A DNA stretch of 64,000 bases. Origin: Spirochaetota bacterium. GTDB taxonomy: Bacteria; Spirochaetota; Spirochaetia; Treponematales; Rectinemataceae. The stretch is taken from the NCBI GenBank assembly GCA_029265255.1, contig JAJUJQ010000003.1, forward strand, positions 1-64,000. The letters run 5' to 3'. The notes beneath the pieces were generated by a model, which saw nothing but the letters and a program-made list of their open reading frames with translations, was not told where the DNA came from and did no database searches. Below, piece by piece: positions 1 through 8,968 of this stretch; position 1 is the first letter of the stretch; each line of letters begins with the position of its first letter. The position numbers and the translations under genes are program-made.

Positions 1-2
1 GT

Positions 3-2405
3 GGGGTTGTCTGGGTGAGTGGGGAATTGGAGGGGTGGTATGAGGGGAGCGACTGGGGTGTGGAGGTGAGGAAGGGAGAGGTACGGTATGAGGGGGAGGG
101 GGTATATCCGCGGGTAGCGTTTGAGGGGACGGTGAACAGCAAAAAGACAATCCTGAATATTCAGAAATTCAATATCGGTGATGTGAATCTGTATGGATCG
201 ATAGAAGCTGACTACAATCTTGCAGAGGGCAGCATAAAGGAATTAGAAGCGCGGTATGAAATCTACGATCAGGATATCCAGCGAGCTGAGATAAAAGGAA
301 CCGCGAAGCTTGCTAAAGGAAGAATTGAGAATGATATACAAGGGAAAAGCATTCCGATCGAAAAACTATGGCCTGATATAATCGGCGTCAGAGGAGACAT
401 CGAATTTCAGGCCTTGGCATCGATTCGCGTCGATATACCATTATCCCTTTCCAGCGTGATTATCTCAAAGGCCATTGTGAAGTCCGCAAAAGGAGAAATT
501 GGGGGAATTCCTTTTACCGCTTCGCTTCAGGCCGCTTTTGAGCATCCGACAATACGAATCACAGGAGCGCAATTCGCATATCAAGGTCACAGAATCGAGA
601 ATTTGATCCTGGATTACAATATAGATAGCTCACAGATCGGCTTCGAGTCGACCATACGATCCGTGGTACTCGAAAAGCTTTTGACAGGAACGCTTGCTGG
701 TCAGGGTACCGTGGCACTGATAGGAGGAAACCTGCCATCAATAAATGCTGAACTGACCGGAGTAATTAAGAATATTACTTATAATACCGTATATTATCAG
801 GATGTCAGATATTCAGCTGCCGCAAAAGAAGGCAGCCTGACATTCATGCTGCGACGGGATGATGGCGCGTATGCATCATATACGCAGGATCAAACCGGAA
901 GGTTCGAGTCCGCCATTTCGAGGTTTTTTGGTCTCGTTGTGGATGCGCAGGGAACTCTCGCTGGGAAAGAAATAGAGGCGGATATCGTTGTAAAAACTGT
1001 GGAATTGGAAAACCTGGTGCGTCTCATCGATACTGGACCCATAAAAAACCTGAAAGGCTTGCTTTCCGGTACCCTGCACTTGTCAGGGGATATCAATGAT
1101 CCCGAGATTGACGGATCGCTCGATCTCAGCAAGGCGACATTCAGCTCCGATGTGTATCTTATGGAGAGAGCAGGACCAATCAATACCAATATTCGGATTG
1201 AAAAAGGCAGCATCGCATTTGAACCTGCGATTGTTCCAATTGGTGCTGGGAATGTCTCTCTCGCAGTCTCCGCAACGCTTCGCAACTGGAGCCTTGAGGA
1301 TGTGCGAGTGCTCATTTCTACGGAAGGGGTTGCTCCTCTCCGATTGAAAGGCACCGTCGGAGGATTGAATACCGATGGCATTGATGCATATGCCGATGTG
1401 AAGGCGGATATTTCCTCAGCCGGAATACGTATTGGTGGCTATGTGCTCTTGGATAACGGCAAGGTTTCCGTCAATCCGGAAGGCTTCATAATATCATATG
1501 TCGCTGAAGATAACCAGCCGGCCAATCCGCTCAGTCTCGATCTGGTCGTAAGTCTTGGCAGGAATACTGAGCTCTATCTACCAAGCGAGGATATTCCACT
1601 CGTGAGAGGAATGTCAGGTCAGGAATCCCAGCTGCAGATTCAATATTCCGAGGCAAGCCAGACCTTCTCCCTGACTGGAAAAGTAAATCTAAGGTCTGGA
1701 TATGTGCTCTACCTTCTGCGCAACTTCTTCATTCGTGAATGCACCATCGAGTTCGCAGAAAACCAGCTGAAGTTCGATCCGCTCATTACCGCGGTCGCAG
1801 AGGCAAGAGAGCCAGGAAGAGAAGGCATGATACTTGTTACTCTTGCAGCAGACAGGCAGTCCTTCAACAATTTCAATCCCCGGCTTTCATCTATTCCACC
1901 CATGAATGAGGCAGAACTGCTGGCGCTACTTGGGGGAGGGTTGGCTATGATCAAGGATACCGGCACCACCGATCCGCTTAGCGTGAGAGAGGCCGTTATC
2001 GCCAGCTCGGAATTCCTGCTGCAGAACGCGCTGTTCCGTTCGTTTGAGCAAAGAGTCCAGAAAGCATTGGGGCTTGATGTTGTCTATTTAAGATCTTCGT
2101 TTCTCCAGAAATGGCTCCTCGATATTACAGCCCAACAGCCCTCTGGAGGTATTTCTCTTTCCGATTACCTGAGCGGAACGGAGTTTTATGCGGGCAAATA
2201 TATAACCGAATCTGCGTTTGCGCATTTTATAGTAAGAATGTCAGAGAACCCGCTTGAGGAATCGGGCAGTTTGCAATTAGACTCTGAGCTTGGAATCGAA
2301 TTCAATTCTCCATTTGGGCTGCTCCTCTGGAGCATGTCTTCCGGAGGAGAAGGTACTCCGCTTAATAATCAGAAGCTGAGTCTAAGCTGGCGAATACGCT
2401 ACTGA
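3..2405 (+). CDS. tamB: TamB-like translocation and assembly protein, 5' partial
   Basis: This is the C-terminal portion of a TamB (DUF490) protein, an inner-membrane-anchored periplasmic bridge that works with BamA-type barrels in outer-membrane assembly and lipid transport. The frame is open to the left edge, so the GTG at 15 is probably internal. The visible roughly 800 residues are long stretches of alternating beta-strand-like sequence typical of the TamB beta-helical groove (repeated 'GxLxLSGDINDPEIDGSLDL'-type units around residues 350-375). The protein ends in a strand-rich DUF490 domain with a final aromatic 'SLSWRIRY'. bamA begins 19 bases downstream, an arrangement known from treponemes. 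The first 120 bases are strikingly G-rich and C-poor compared with the rest of the gene. Family call is fairly secure; the N terminus is outside the window. Confidence 0.8.
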   Translation, partial: GVVWVSGELEGWYEGSDWGVEVRKGEVRYEGEGVYPRVAFEGTVNSKKTILNIQKFNIGDVNLYGSIEADYNLAEGSIKELEARYEIYDQDIQRAEIKGTAKLAKGRIENDIQGKSIPIEKLWPDIIGVRGDIEFQALASIRVDIPLSLSSVIISKAIVKSAKGEIGGIPFTASLQAAFEHPTIRITGAQFAYQGHRIENLILDYNIDSSQIGFESTIRSVVLEKLLTGTLAGQGTVALIGGNLPSINAELTGVIKNITYNTVYYQDVRYSAAAKEGSLTFMLRRDDGAYASYTQDQTGRFESAISRFFGLVVDAQGTLAGKEIEADIVVKTVELENLVRLIDTGPIKNLKGLLSGTLHLSGDINDPEIDGSLDLSKATFSSDVYLMERAGPINTNIRIEKGSIAFEPAIVPIGAGNVSLAVSATLRNWSLEDVRVLISTEGVAPLRLKGTVGGLNTDGIDAYADVKADISSAGIRIGGYVLLDNGKVSVNPEGFIISYVAEDNQPANPLSLDLVVSLGRNTELYLPSEDIPLVRGMSGQESQLQIQYSEASQTFSLTGKVNLRSGYVLYLLRNFFIRECTIEFAENQLKFDPLITAVAEAREPGREGMILVTLAADRQSFNNFNPRLSSIPPMNEAELLALLGGGLAMIKDTGTTDPLSVREAVIASSEFLLQNALFRSFEQRVQKALGLDVVYLRSSFLQKWLLDITAQQPSGGISLSDYLSGTEFYAGKYITESAFAHFIVRMSENPLEESGSLQLDSELGIEFNSPFGLLLWSMSSGGEGTPLNNQKLSLSWRIRY

Positions 2406-2424
2406 CGAATATACAGGGGATCGA

Positions 2425-4950
2425 ATGATGAAACGATATTGGCATGTCCTCCTTGCAATTGTCGCGCTCGTTGTTGTGATTCAGTATGCAGGAGCCCAGA
2501 ATGCTGAAGACTGGTTCTGGAACAAGCCGATCGCGGGATTCCAGTGGGAAGGTCTGCGGTTTGCGAACCGCAACGAGCTTGAATCAATGCTCAAAGCCTA
2601 TGCAGGTCAGCCTTTTACCGAATCCGTGTGGAATGAGCTGTATGCAAAGCTTTTTGCATTGGATTGGTTCGAAGAAATCGAGCCGATCGCTCTTCCTGCT
2701 TCGGGTTCGACGGACAAAGTCGTTGTAAAGTTCGTCGTGAAAGAAAAACCATCAATCGCCGCCATTCGCATCACAGGGAACAGCTCCGTCAGGACTTCAG
2801 AGCTTCTTGAAAAGGCAAGTTCTAAATCGGGTGCCATCTATAGCGAGGATACGGCAAAAGCAGATGCGGTGGCTATGCAGCGTCTCTATCTCGAGAAAGG
2901 GTACCCGGATGCCACGGTAGAATACAGTATCGTTCCGAATCCTCAAGACCCGTACCGCGTTACGCTTCAATTCAATGTGCAGGAAGGTCGCGCCGTTGTG
3001 GTGCGCAGGATTCTATTCACGGGGAATGTCGCGGTAACCTCACAGGCGCTGAAGGCACAGGTGACGCTCAAGGAGGCCGGCCTCTTCCAGAAAGGGGCAT
3101 TCCAGGAGTCCATGATCCCCGAAAGCAAGAAGGCCATCGAAGATTTCTACGCAAGCAAAGGGTATGTTGATGCGCGGGTGATCGATGTGCTTCGCGGTTA
3201 CAGTAAGGATGAAAAATCAGATAAAAACTATCTGGATATCACCTTTGTCGTAACGGAAGGACGGCAATGGCTGTTTGGTGGTGTGCAGTTCGAAGGGAAT
3301 GGCATTTTTGGTACTGAAAAGCTCTCTTCGATGCTTTCGCTGAAAAAAGGCGAGCCTCTCAATCTGAAAAAACTGCTTTCGGACAAACAGAAGATAGACG
3401 ATCTCTATTATGAATCAGGCTACATTTTCAACTCAATCACAATACAGGAGAGAAGGGATCCTGAAGCCGCATCGATATCCTATCTCATCTTGATTGTGGA
3501 ACGCGACAGAGCCCATATTGGGAATATCTCGATAAAAGGTAATACAAAAACAAAGGATTACGTCATCAAGAGAGAAATTCCGCTCGAGGAAGGCGAAGTA
3601 TTCTCGAAAGCAAAGATTATCGACGGACTCCGGAACCTCTATAACCTTCAGTATTTCTCAGCCATAGATCCTGAAATTCATCCAGGCAGCGCCGAGAATC
3701 TCATGGACCTCGTCATCAACGTCGAGGAAACGAGCACGGCGGAAATTCAGTTTGGAGTTACGTTGACTGGCATCGGAAGTAAATCCTCCTTTCCTGTTTC
3801 CGGCTTTGTCAAATGGAATGACCGGAATCTGGCAGGTACAGGACGGAATCTGCAGATTAACATGACGCTCTCGCCAGAAGAACAGAGTCTTGAAACAAGC
3901 TTCGGCCAGAACTGGCTTGGAAACAAGCGCATTTCACAGTCTTTGAGTCTGCTGGCGAAACATGCGATCAGCAAGACAGCCCAGGATTCTATCGCGCCAA
4001 TATTCAGTTCTGAAGACATTCCAGATCCCTTCGTCGCGCTCGGTAGTGGAACCAACCAGTGGAATGGCCTTATCTCATCAGTACCTGATGCCTATCTCAT
4101 GAACTATGATGATTATGACATAAGTCTTGGATACTCGCTTGGGCGCGTGTTCAAAATTCCTCGCGGGGATGTCGGCGTATCGGGCGGTATCTCATCTGGA
4201 CTTGGAATGTATTCCTATGATGGAGTGAAATACCGTCCATATGAAAAGGAAATGCGCGATAACAACGGTACGTGGACCCTCAAGAATTCGTTTTTTGCAC
4301 GAGGATATCTCAACCGTCTTGACTATTGGTACAATCCGAAAAGTGGTTTCTTCATCAGCGATCGCATTTCGCTGACCGGGCTTCTGCCGATCGAACGCCA
4401 GTTTTATGCAAGGAATGATCTGAAAGCCGAGGCATATGGCACTTTGTTTACGCTTCCCTTGAGTGAGACCTGGAAGTTTTCACCTGTCGTGGGGGTCCAT
4501 ACAGGTGTCCAATACCTGTTCGGGCATCCTTATATGCCGTTCTCGGTCACCAAAGACTGGGTATACCTCGATGGAACTTTTACCAGCCGGGGATGGAAAT
4601 CCCTGTATGGATCCAAAGGAACTCTTGTATGGGAAAACTGGCTGGAGCTGCGGCTTCCAATCGTGGAACAGGCCTTGTGGCTTGACGGCTTTGTCGACGC
4701 GGGAGCTATGCAAACCCAGAACGGATGGATCGACATGACCAAGGATTCACCCTCGGCGGATGGAAGCTGGAATCTAGATTGGAAGAATTTTGCCTTCTCC
4801 ATGGGATTCGGGGCGAGATTCGTCATTCCCCAGTTCCCCTTCAGGCTGTATTTTGCAAAGAGATTCGTGTTTGACGGATCAGCCGTAACCTTCAAAACAG
4901 CTGCCGATTCGTTCGATTTTGTGTTGAGCATAACACAGCCGCTGTATTGA
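2425..4950 (+). CDS. bamA: BamA/Omp85 outer-membrane protein assembly factor
   Basis: Central pore of the outer-membrane beta-barrel assembly machine. The 841-residue length is usual. A signal peptide covers about residues 1-24 (hydrophobic LLAIVALVVVIQYAGA, cleavage before QNAED). Five POTRA-like repeats follow (about 25-420), recognisable by 'I..I.I.GN' starts such as 'IAAIRITGNSSVRTSELL', 'VRRILFTGNVAV' and 'IGNISIKGNTKTKDYVI'. The C-terminal half is a 16-strand-type barrel rich in aromatic and glycine residues and ends in ITQPLY. The ATG at 2425 follows a GGGG-containing ribosome site and lies 19 bases after tamB, so the two are probably co-transcribed. Known Omp85 signatures plus the TamB neighbour make this call firm. 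Confidence 0.92.
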   Translation: MMKRYWHVLLAIVALVVVIQYAGAQNAEDWFWNKPIAGFQWEGLRFANRNELESMLKAYAGQPFTESVWNELYAKLFALDWFEEIEPIALPASGSTDKVVVKFVVKEKPSIAAIRITGNSSVRTSELLEKASSKSGAIYSEDTAKADAVAMQRLYLEKGYPDATVEYSIVPNPQDPYRVTLQFNVQEGRAVVVRRILFTGNVAVTSQALKAQVTLKEAGLFQKGAFQESMIPESKKAIEDFYASKGYVDARVIDVLRGYSKDEKSDKNYLDITFVVTEGRQWLFGGVQFEGNGIFGTEKLSSMLSLKKGEPLNLKKLLSDKQKIDDLYYESGYIFNSITIQERRDPEAASISYLILIVERDRAHIGNISIKGNTKTKDYVIKREIPLEEGEVFSKAKIIDGLRNLYNLQYFSAIDPEIHPGSAENLMDLVINVEETSTAEIQFGVTLTGIGSKSSFPVSGFVKWNDRNLAGTGRNLQINMTLSPEEQSLETSFGQNWLGNKRISQSLSLLAKHAISKTAQDSIAPIFSSEDIPDPFVALGSGTNQWNGLISSVPDAYLMNYDDYDISLGYSLGRVFKIPRGDVGVSGGISSGLGMYSYDGVKYRPYEKEMRDNNGTWTLKNSFFARGYLNRLDYWYNPKSGFFISDRISLTGLLPIERQFYARNDLKAEAYGTLFTLPLSETWKFSPVVGVHTGVQYLFGHPYMPFSVTKDWVYLDGTFTSRGWKSLYGSKGTLVWENWLELRLPIVEQALWLDGFVDAGAMQTQNGWIDMTKDSPSADGSWNLDWKNFAFSMGFGARFVIPQFPFRLYFAKRFVFDGSAVTFKTAADSFDFVLSITQPLY

Positions 4951-4985
4951 AACTGCGCACGTGTTGTATGGTGGGCCAAGGAAAT

Positions 4986-5018
4986 GACCATGTGACGGAA
5001 CTTGTGCCGCCCATGGTC
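4986..5018 (+). repeat. Inverted repeat over the mutS promoter
   Basis: A perfect 7-base inverted repeat, GACCATG (4986-4992) and CATGGTC (5012-5018), flanks the predicted mutS -35 hexamer. It could be an operator or a hairpin at the end of the bamA transcript. There is no T-run, so it is not an intrinsic terminator. Biological meaning is unproven. Confidence 0.3.
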
Positions 5019-5030
5019 GACTCCTATAAT
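5002..5030 (+). promoter_or_regulatory. Predicted mutS promoter
   Basis: A perfect -10 hexamer TATAAT (5025-5030) sits 17 bases downstream of TTGTGC (5002-5007), a weak -35 keeping only the TTG. The -10 ends 7 bases before the ATG at 5038, so the expected transcript would start at or next to that codon. Confidence 0.5.
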
Positions 5031-5037
5031 GAAACGC

Positions 5038-7725
5038 ATGCCTGAATCGAATTCTTCTGCTTCCATGATCGAGCAGTACCGCCGAATAAAGGCCAAGCAT
5101 CGCGATGCTATTCTCTTTTTCAGGCTCGGCGATTTCTATGAAATGTTCAATGAAGACGCGATCGAGGCAAGTTCCATTCTCGATCTCACCCTCACCAAGC
5201 GACAAAGCCAGCCCATGTGCGGCATTCCGTATCATGCGGCCAAATCATACATCGCGCGTCTTTTGAAATCAGGGAAAAAGGTCGCGATTTGCGAGCAGAA
5301 AAGCACACCGGGACACAGAGGCCTGATGGATCGAGAAGTGGTTGAGGTCATTACACCCGGCACGGTGGTAGAAGATGATTTTCTGGAACAGGGAGCGAAT
5401 AATTACCTCGCAGATCTATGTCTCTATCATGAACAGCTTTTCATTGCCTATATCGATGTCTCGACGGGAGAATTTAAAACCTATTCCCTCGGACAGAATT
5501 CGCGTGCTGTGGAAGCGCTCAGAACAGAGCTGTACCGTCTTTCGCCACGTGAGCTGCTCATTCAGCAATCTCTTTTTGACAATGAGAGCTTTCGGCTCAT
5601 TTTCCATGAAAGTGGAGCGCTTATTCAACGGCAGCCAGACTGGGCATACGATCTTTCCCATGCGGTCGATTTTTTAAAACATCATTTTGGCGTTATCTCG
5701 CTGAAGGGCTTTGGCTTCGAGGATACTGATCCTGCCCTTGCGGCTGCCGGTCATTTACTGGAATATGTATACGAAACGATACACCAGCATTGTCCCCACA
5801 TACGACAGCTTGCTCGATTCGAGCCTTCAGAGTTCGTATCGCTAGACGAAGCGACGAGGAGAAACCTTGAAATAGTCAAAAATCTCACAGATTCGAGTAA
5901 AAGAGATACCTTGCTCGAGGTGATAGATCGGACAAGAACGGCAGGAGGGGCAAGACTGTTGCGGCAATGGCTCCTTCAGCCGCTCAGAGCTCGAACGGTG
6001 ATCGAAGCCAGGCATGCCGCGGTAGAATTTCTCTATCGCAACCAGGTACTCCTTCAGGATGCGCGAAAGTTGTTGTCTTCTGTTCTTGACTCAGAACGCC
6101 TCATTTCCAGAATCGCGGTGGACAAAGCCCACGCAAAGGATTTGCGCGCCTTGCATGATTCGCTGGAGGCAGGCCTTACGTTGATTGAGCTGCTTCGGGG
6201 GACAGATGCGCCCAGGGGGATTCTTCCGGACATCTCAGATATTGCAGAAATAACCTGTCGAAATGCTGCGGCACGCATCGAAGAAGCGATCCAGGAAGAG
6301 CCTTCGATCCTTCTTACGGAAGGAAATATCATAAAGGATGGTTATAGCCAGGAGCTCGATGAGCTCAGGACGCTTCACAGAGATGCGCAATCGGTGCTCG
6401 CGCGGTATCTCGAAGAAGAAAGGGAGCGGACCGGAATTCAGAATCTGCGCATCCGCTACAATCGTATCATTGGATACTATCTCGAGGTAACAAAAGGGAA
6501 TCTCGAAAGTGTGCCTCCTCATTTCATCAGACGGCAGTCTCTCGTCGGCGCCGAACGCTATACCACCGATCAGCTTGCGGACTTGGAAAGCCGGATCAAT
6601 GGAGCTCAGGAACGGATCGTGGAGCTTGAAAAGGCACTCTTCCTCAAGCTGAGGGAATCATTAAAGCCATCGATCCCTGCTTTTCTCGAATGGAGCAGGA
6701 TAATCTCCGAGATCGATTGCTTGATGTCGTTCGCCCAGACCGCAACGGAACATGGATATGTGCGCCCGGAAATGTGCGATGAGCATGTCATCGAGATAAC
6801 AAACGGGCGACACCCTGTCGTTGAAGTGTGCCTCCCTTATGGTGATTTCGTCCCGAATTCTATCTCACTGTCATCGGATCATGAATGGTTCGCCCTTATT
6901 ACTGGACCGAACATGGCTGGGAAGTCGACCGTCCTCAGACAGACAGCGCTTATCGTGCTGCTGGCCCATGCGGGAAGCTTTGTGCCAGCGGAAACGGCAC
7001 GAATAGGTATTGTCGACAAAATATTCTGCCGTGTTGGTGCTCAAGACAACCTGGCGCGCGGAGAGAGCACGTTTCTGGTGGAGATGCATGAAACGGCCTT
7101 TATCCTGAATACTGCCACCGCCCAGAGTTTAGTCATCATGGATGAAGTGGGGCGAGGCACTGGAACGCTCGATGGAGTCGCCATCGCATGGGCAGTAAGC
7201 GAATACCTGCTCTCAAAAATCCGCTGCAGGACACTCTTCGCGACGCACTATCATGAATTGACGACCATGGGGCTTCCCGGTATGTGCAACATGCGGATGG
7301 CGGTGCATGAGCACGAAGGAAGTATTTCCTTTCCTAAGAGACTTGAGAAAGGCGCGTCAGGAGGTTCGTACGGGATTCATGTCGCCCGACTTGCAGGTCT
7401 TCCAGAACCTGTTGTCATCAGGGCTTCAGACATCGAAGCGCATTTCAAGAAGTTCGAAAAGGATCTTTCGTTTGCGGGCGCGGAAAGTGCGAGTACTCAT
7501 GTTTCTCTGAATGGCTCATCTATCATCAAAATCGATTCGGCAAAGGCTCAGGACAATATGCCCGAAAGACAAATCTCTGATTCGCGTGTTCCGCAAGGCC
7601 CCCTTGAGCTCTTTTCGCAGGAGGACCTTGTGCTGTCCATGATACGAAGCATCGACCCGGACAGAATCACTCCTCTGAAGGCGTTGCAGATTATTGCGGA
7701 AATGGTTGCATTGTTGAAGCGATGA
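5038..7725 (+). CDS. mutS: DNA mismatch repair ATPase MutS
   Basis: Recognises mispairs and small loops and recruits MutL. From the ATG at 5038 the product has 895 residues, a normal length. The N-terminal mismatch-binding domain carries the FxE motif (F33-Y34-E35 in 'RLGDFYEMF'). The lever and clamp region follows, and the ABC-type ATPase has Walker A 'GPNMAGKST' at about 623-631, Walker B 'VIMDEVGRGT' and the helix-turn-helix 'FATHYHEL' region. The start is chosen because a TATAAT ends 7 bases upstream and no Shine-Dalgarno precedes any candidate; 5002 (TTG), 5029 (ATG) and 5065 (ATG) are alternatives. A variable linker near 840-860 precedes the C-terminal dimerisation helix ('PLKALQIIAEM'). 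comF follows after 9 bases. Confidence 0.95.
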   Translation: MPESNSSASMIEQYRRIKAKHRDAILFFRLGDFYEMFNEDAIEASSILDLTLTKRQSQPMCGIPYHAAKSYIARLLKSGKKVAICEQKSTPGHRGLMDREVVEVITPGTVVEDDFLEQGANNYLADLCLYHEQLFIAYIDVSTGEFKTYSLGQNSRAVEALRTELYRLSPRELLIQQSLFDNESFRLIFHESGALIQRQPDWAYDLSHAVDFLKHHFGVISLKGFGFEDTDPALAAAGHLLEYVYETIHQHCPHIRQLARFEPSEFVSLDEATRRNLEIVKNLTDSSKRDTLLEVIDRTRTAGGARLLRQWLLQPLRARTVIEARHAAVEFLYRNQVLLQDARKLLSSVLDSERLISRIAVDKAHAKDLRALHDSLEAGLTLIELLRGTDAPRGILPDISDIAEITCRNAAARIEEAIQEEPSILLTEGNIIKDGYSQELDELRTLHRDAQSVLARYLEEERERTGIQNLRIRYNRIIGYYLEVTKGNLESVPPHFIRRQSLVGAERYTTDQLADLESRINGAQERIVELEKALFLKLRESLKPSIPAFLEWSRIISEIDCLMSFAQTATEHGYVRPEMCDEHVIEITNGRHPVVEVCLPYGDFVPNSISLSSDHEWFALITGPNMAGKSTVLRQTALIVLLAHAGSFVPAETARIGIVDKIFCRVGAQDNLARGESTFLVEMHETAFILNTATAQSLVIMDEVGRGTGTLDGVAIAWAVSEYLLSKIRCRTLFATHYHELTTMGLPGMCNMRMAVHEHEGSISFPKRLEKGASGGSYGIHVARLAGLPEPVVIRASDIEAHFKKFEKDLSFAGAESASTHVSLNGSSIIKIDSAKAQDNMPERQISDSRVPQGPLELFSQEDLVLSMIRSIDPDRITPLKALQIIAEMVALLKR

Positions 7726-7734
7726 TACAAATTT

Positions 7735-8490
7735 GTGCGTATCTCTCATGTGATGCAGCATATTTCCAATCGATTCATGCGATTTGCGGATATAATTCTG
7801 CCACGGACTTGCGTCCTCTGTGGAAGAATAGTGACCTTTGTTCCATGGCAGCCAGCGCCGCTCTGCGAACTATGCGAACGGACGCTCGAACGCATCAATG
7901 GTCCTCGATGCTGCCGCTGCGGGCGCACGCTGATCAGTGAGGAAGAGATCTGCATGCAATGCAGAGAGCAATCCTTGATGCTCGCGCATGTCATTCCGAT
8001 CTTTCGTTATGCCGAAAATGCGGCGAGACTCATCAGAGCGTACAAAATGGAAGGAAGGACTTCGCTGGCTGCCTATTTCGTCAAGGTGCTGAGTGAGACA
8101 TTGCCGATCGTAATCGGAGCGAACGAACAGCGGTCAGCCAGTACTGGCGGATTCTGTATTGTCCCGGTACCAGCGCGGCCTGAGAAAATCCGTAAAGGTG
8201 GTTTTGACCAAACAGGACACCTTGCCCGACAGCTAGCTGAAAAAGGCTTTTCCCTGTGGACTGGTTTGGAACGATGCACCAATATTGAACAGAAATCGCT
8301 CACACGCAGCCAGCGATTTGAAAATGCCCAACGCTCATTCGTTCTTGGCGCCCATGCGCACCAATTGCCCGCGAGGGTCGTGCTTCTCGATGATGTGCTC
8401 ACGACCGGAGCGACCTTGAACGCATGCGCGAGCATATTGGCCCACGCGGGGGTCATCGTCGAAGGCGCTCTTGTGCTTGCCGCTGACTAG
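7735..8490 (+). CDS. comF: ComF family phosphoribosyltransferase-like protein
   Basis: ComF-type proteins have an N-terminal zinc-finger region and a C-terminal PRTase fold, and are linked to DNA uptake or DNA repair; the precise reaction is not settled. Here cysteine pairs occur near the N terminus (TCVLCG, LCELCE, CCRCG, ICMQC), consistent with two zinc-binding knuckles. The PRPP-binding loop is 'VVLLDDVLTTGATL' near residues 217-230, and an upstream 'VPVPARPEKIRKGGFDQ' matches the family's central motif. The GTG at 7735 is used, but the ATG at 7753 fits equally well and neither has a good ribosome site. It sits 9 bases behind mutS and probably shares its transcript. Downstream lies the cobalamin riboswitch. 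Confidence 0.85.
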   Translation: MRISHVMQHISNRFMRFADIILPRTCVLCGRIVTFVPWQPAPLCELCERTLERINGPRCCRCGRTLISEEEICMQCREQSLMLAHVIPIFRYAENAARLIRAYKMEGRTSLAAYFVKVLSETLPIVIGANEQRSASTGGFCIVPVPARPEKIRKGGFDQTGHLARQLAEKGFSLWTGLERCTNIEQKSLTRSQRFENAQRSFVLGAHAHQLPARVVLLDDVLTTGATLNACASILAHAGVIVEGALVLAAD

Positions 8491-8520
8491 CTTGGTGATC
8501 GGCTGAGGAAAAACCTTCAA

Positions 8521-8526
8521 TATGAT
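8521..8526 (+). promoter_or_regulatory. Possible -10 element before the cobalamin riboswitch
   Basis: TATGAT at 8521-8526 matches the -10 consensus at five of six positions and would place the transcript start near 8533, just ahead of the aptamer. No convincing -35 lies 16-18 bases upstream, so the call is weak. Confidence 0.3.
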
Positions 8527-8534
8527 ATTGACGA

Positions 8535-8722
8535 ACCTTCTGAGGTACTATTATGCTGTGAACGCTCCGGGGGCCAGAGGAATGCGGTGAAAGTCCGCAG
8601 CGGTCCCGCCACTGTAACCGGGGATGAATCCAGCAGGCAGAAGCCATGTGTTTCTGCAGCCATTGCGGCATTTCGCCGTGAGAAGGCGCTAGAATTCAGT
8701 CGATCCGGAAGCCAGGATACCG
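8535..8722 (+). ncRNA. Cobalamin riboswitch
   Basis: The segment carries the conserved cobalamin-aptamer signatures: an 'AGGAATgcggtgaaagtcc' core at about 8577-8596, the B12-box-like 'GTCCCGCCACTGTAA' at about 8603-8617, and the closing 'GAAGCCAGGATACC' at 8708-8721, whose TACC can pair with GGTA near 8544-8547 to form the outer stem. The BtuB-like receptor follows. No hairpin with a T-run is visible between 8722 and the receptor start, so control is more likely at translation initiation than by termination. Exact ends are approximate. Confidence 0.88.
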
Positions 8723-8782
8723 CTCCGGGGCATTTCCGACATGTGCATGAGTCGGGAAGAACTCCGAGGACAGAGGATCTTC

Positions 8783-8968
8783 ATGACCGGTATCGATGGA
8801 TCCGATAATCGCTTGTTCAGTGCCGCCATTTTCGCTTATGCATCGATTCATTGCGTGATTCAATCTGCATGCGGGAATCCTCTCTTCTCGACGAAGCGAG
8901 GGTATTCTGCATGGATCGAATGCGACATTACACAACCAAGACAGGCGGTATACTGGTACCAGTTCTAG
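8783..8968 (+). CDS. Possible short leader ORF after the riboswitch
   Basis: A 61-codon frame starts at ATG 8783, six bases after a good AGAGGA ribosome site, and overlaps the first 58 bases of the receptor gene in another frame. It resembles no known protein. Its value is positional: its ribosome site is the first strong one after the aptamer, so it may be the riboswitch-controlled site with the receptor translated by coupling. It may equally be chance. Confidence 0.2.
   Translation: MTGIDGSDNRLFSAAIFAYASIHCVIQSACGNPLFSTKRGYSAWIECDITQPRQAVYWYQF

Noticed and set aside
8851..8910. An upstream start (TTG 8851) of the receptor
   Set aside because: It adds 20 residues before the signal peptide without a ribosome site; ATG 8911 gives a normal signal sequence.
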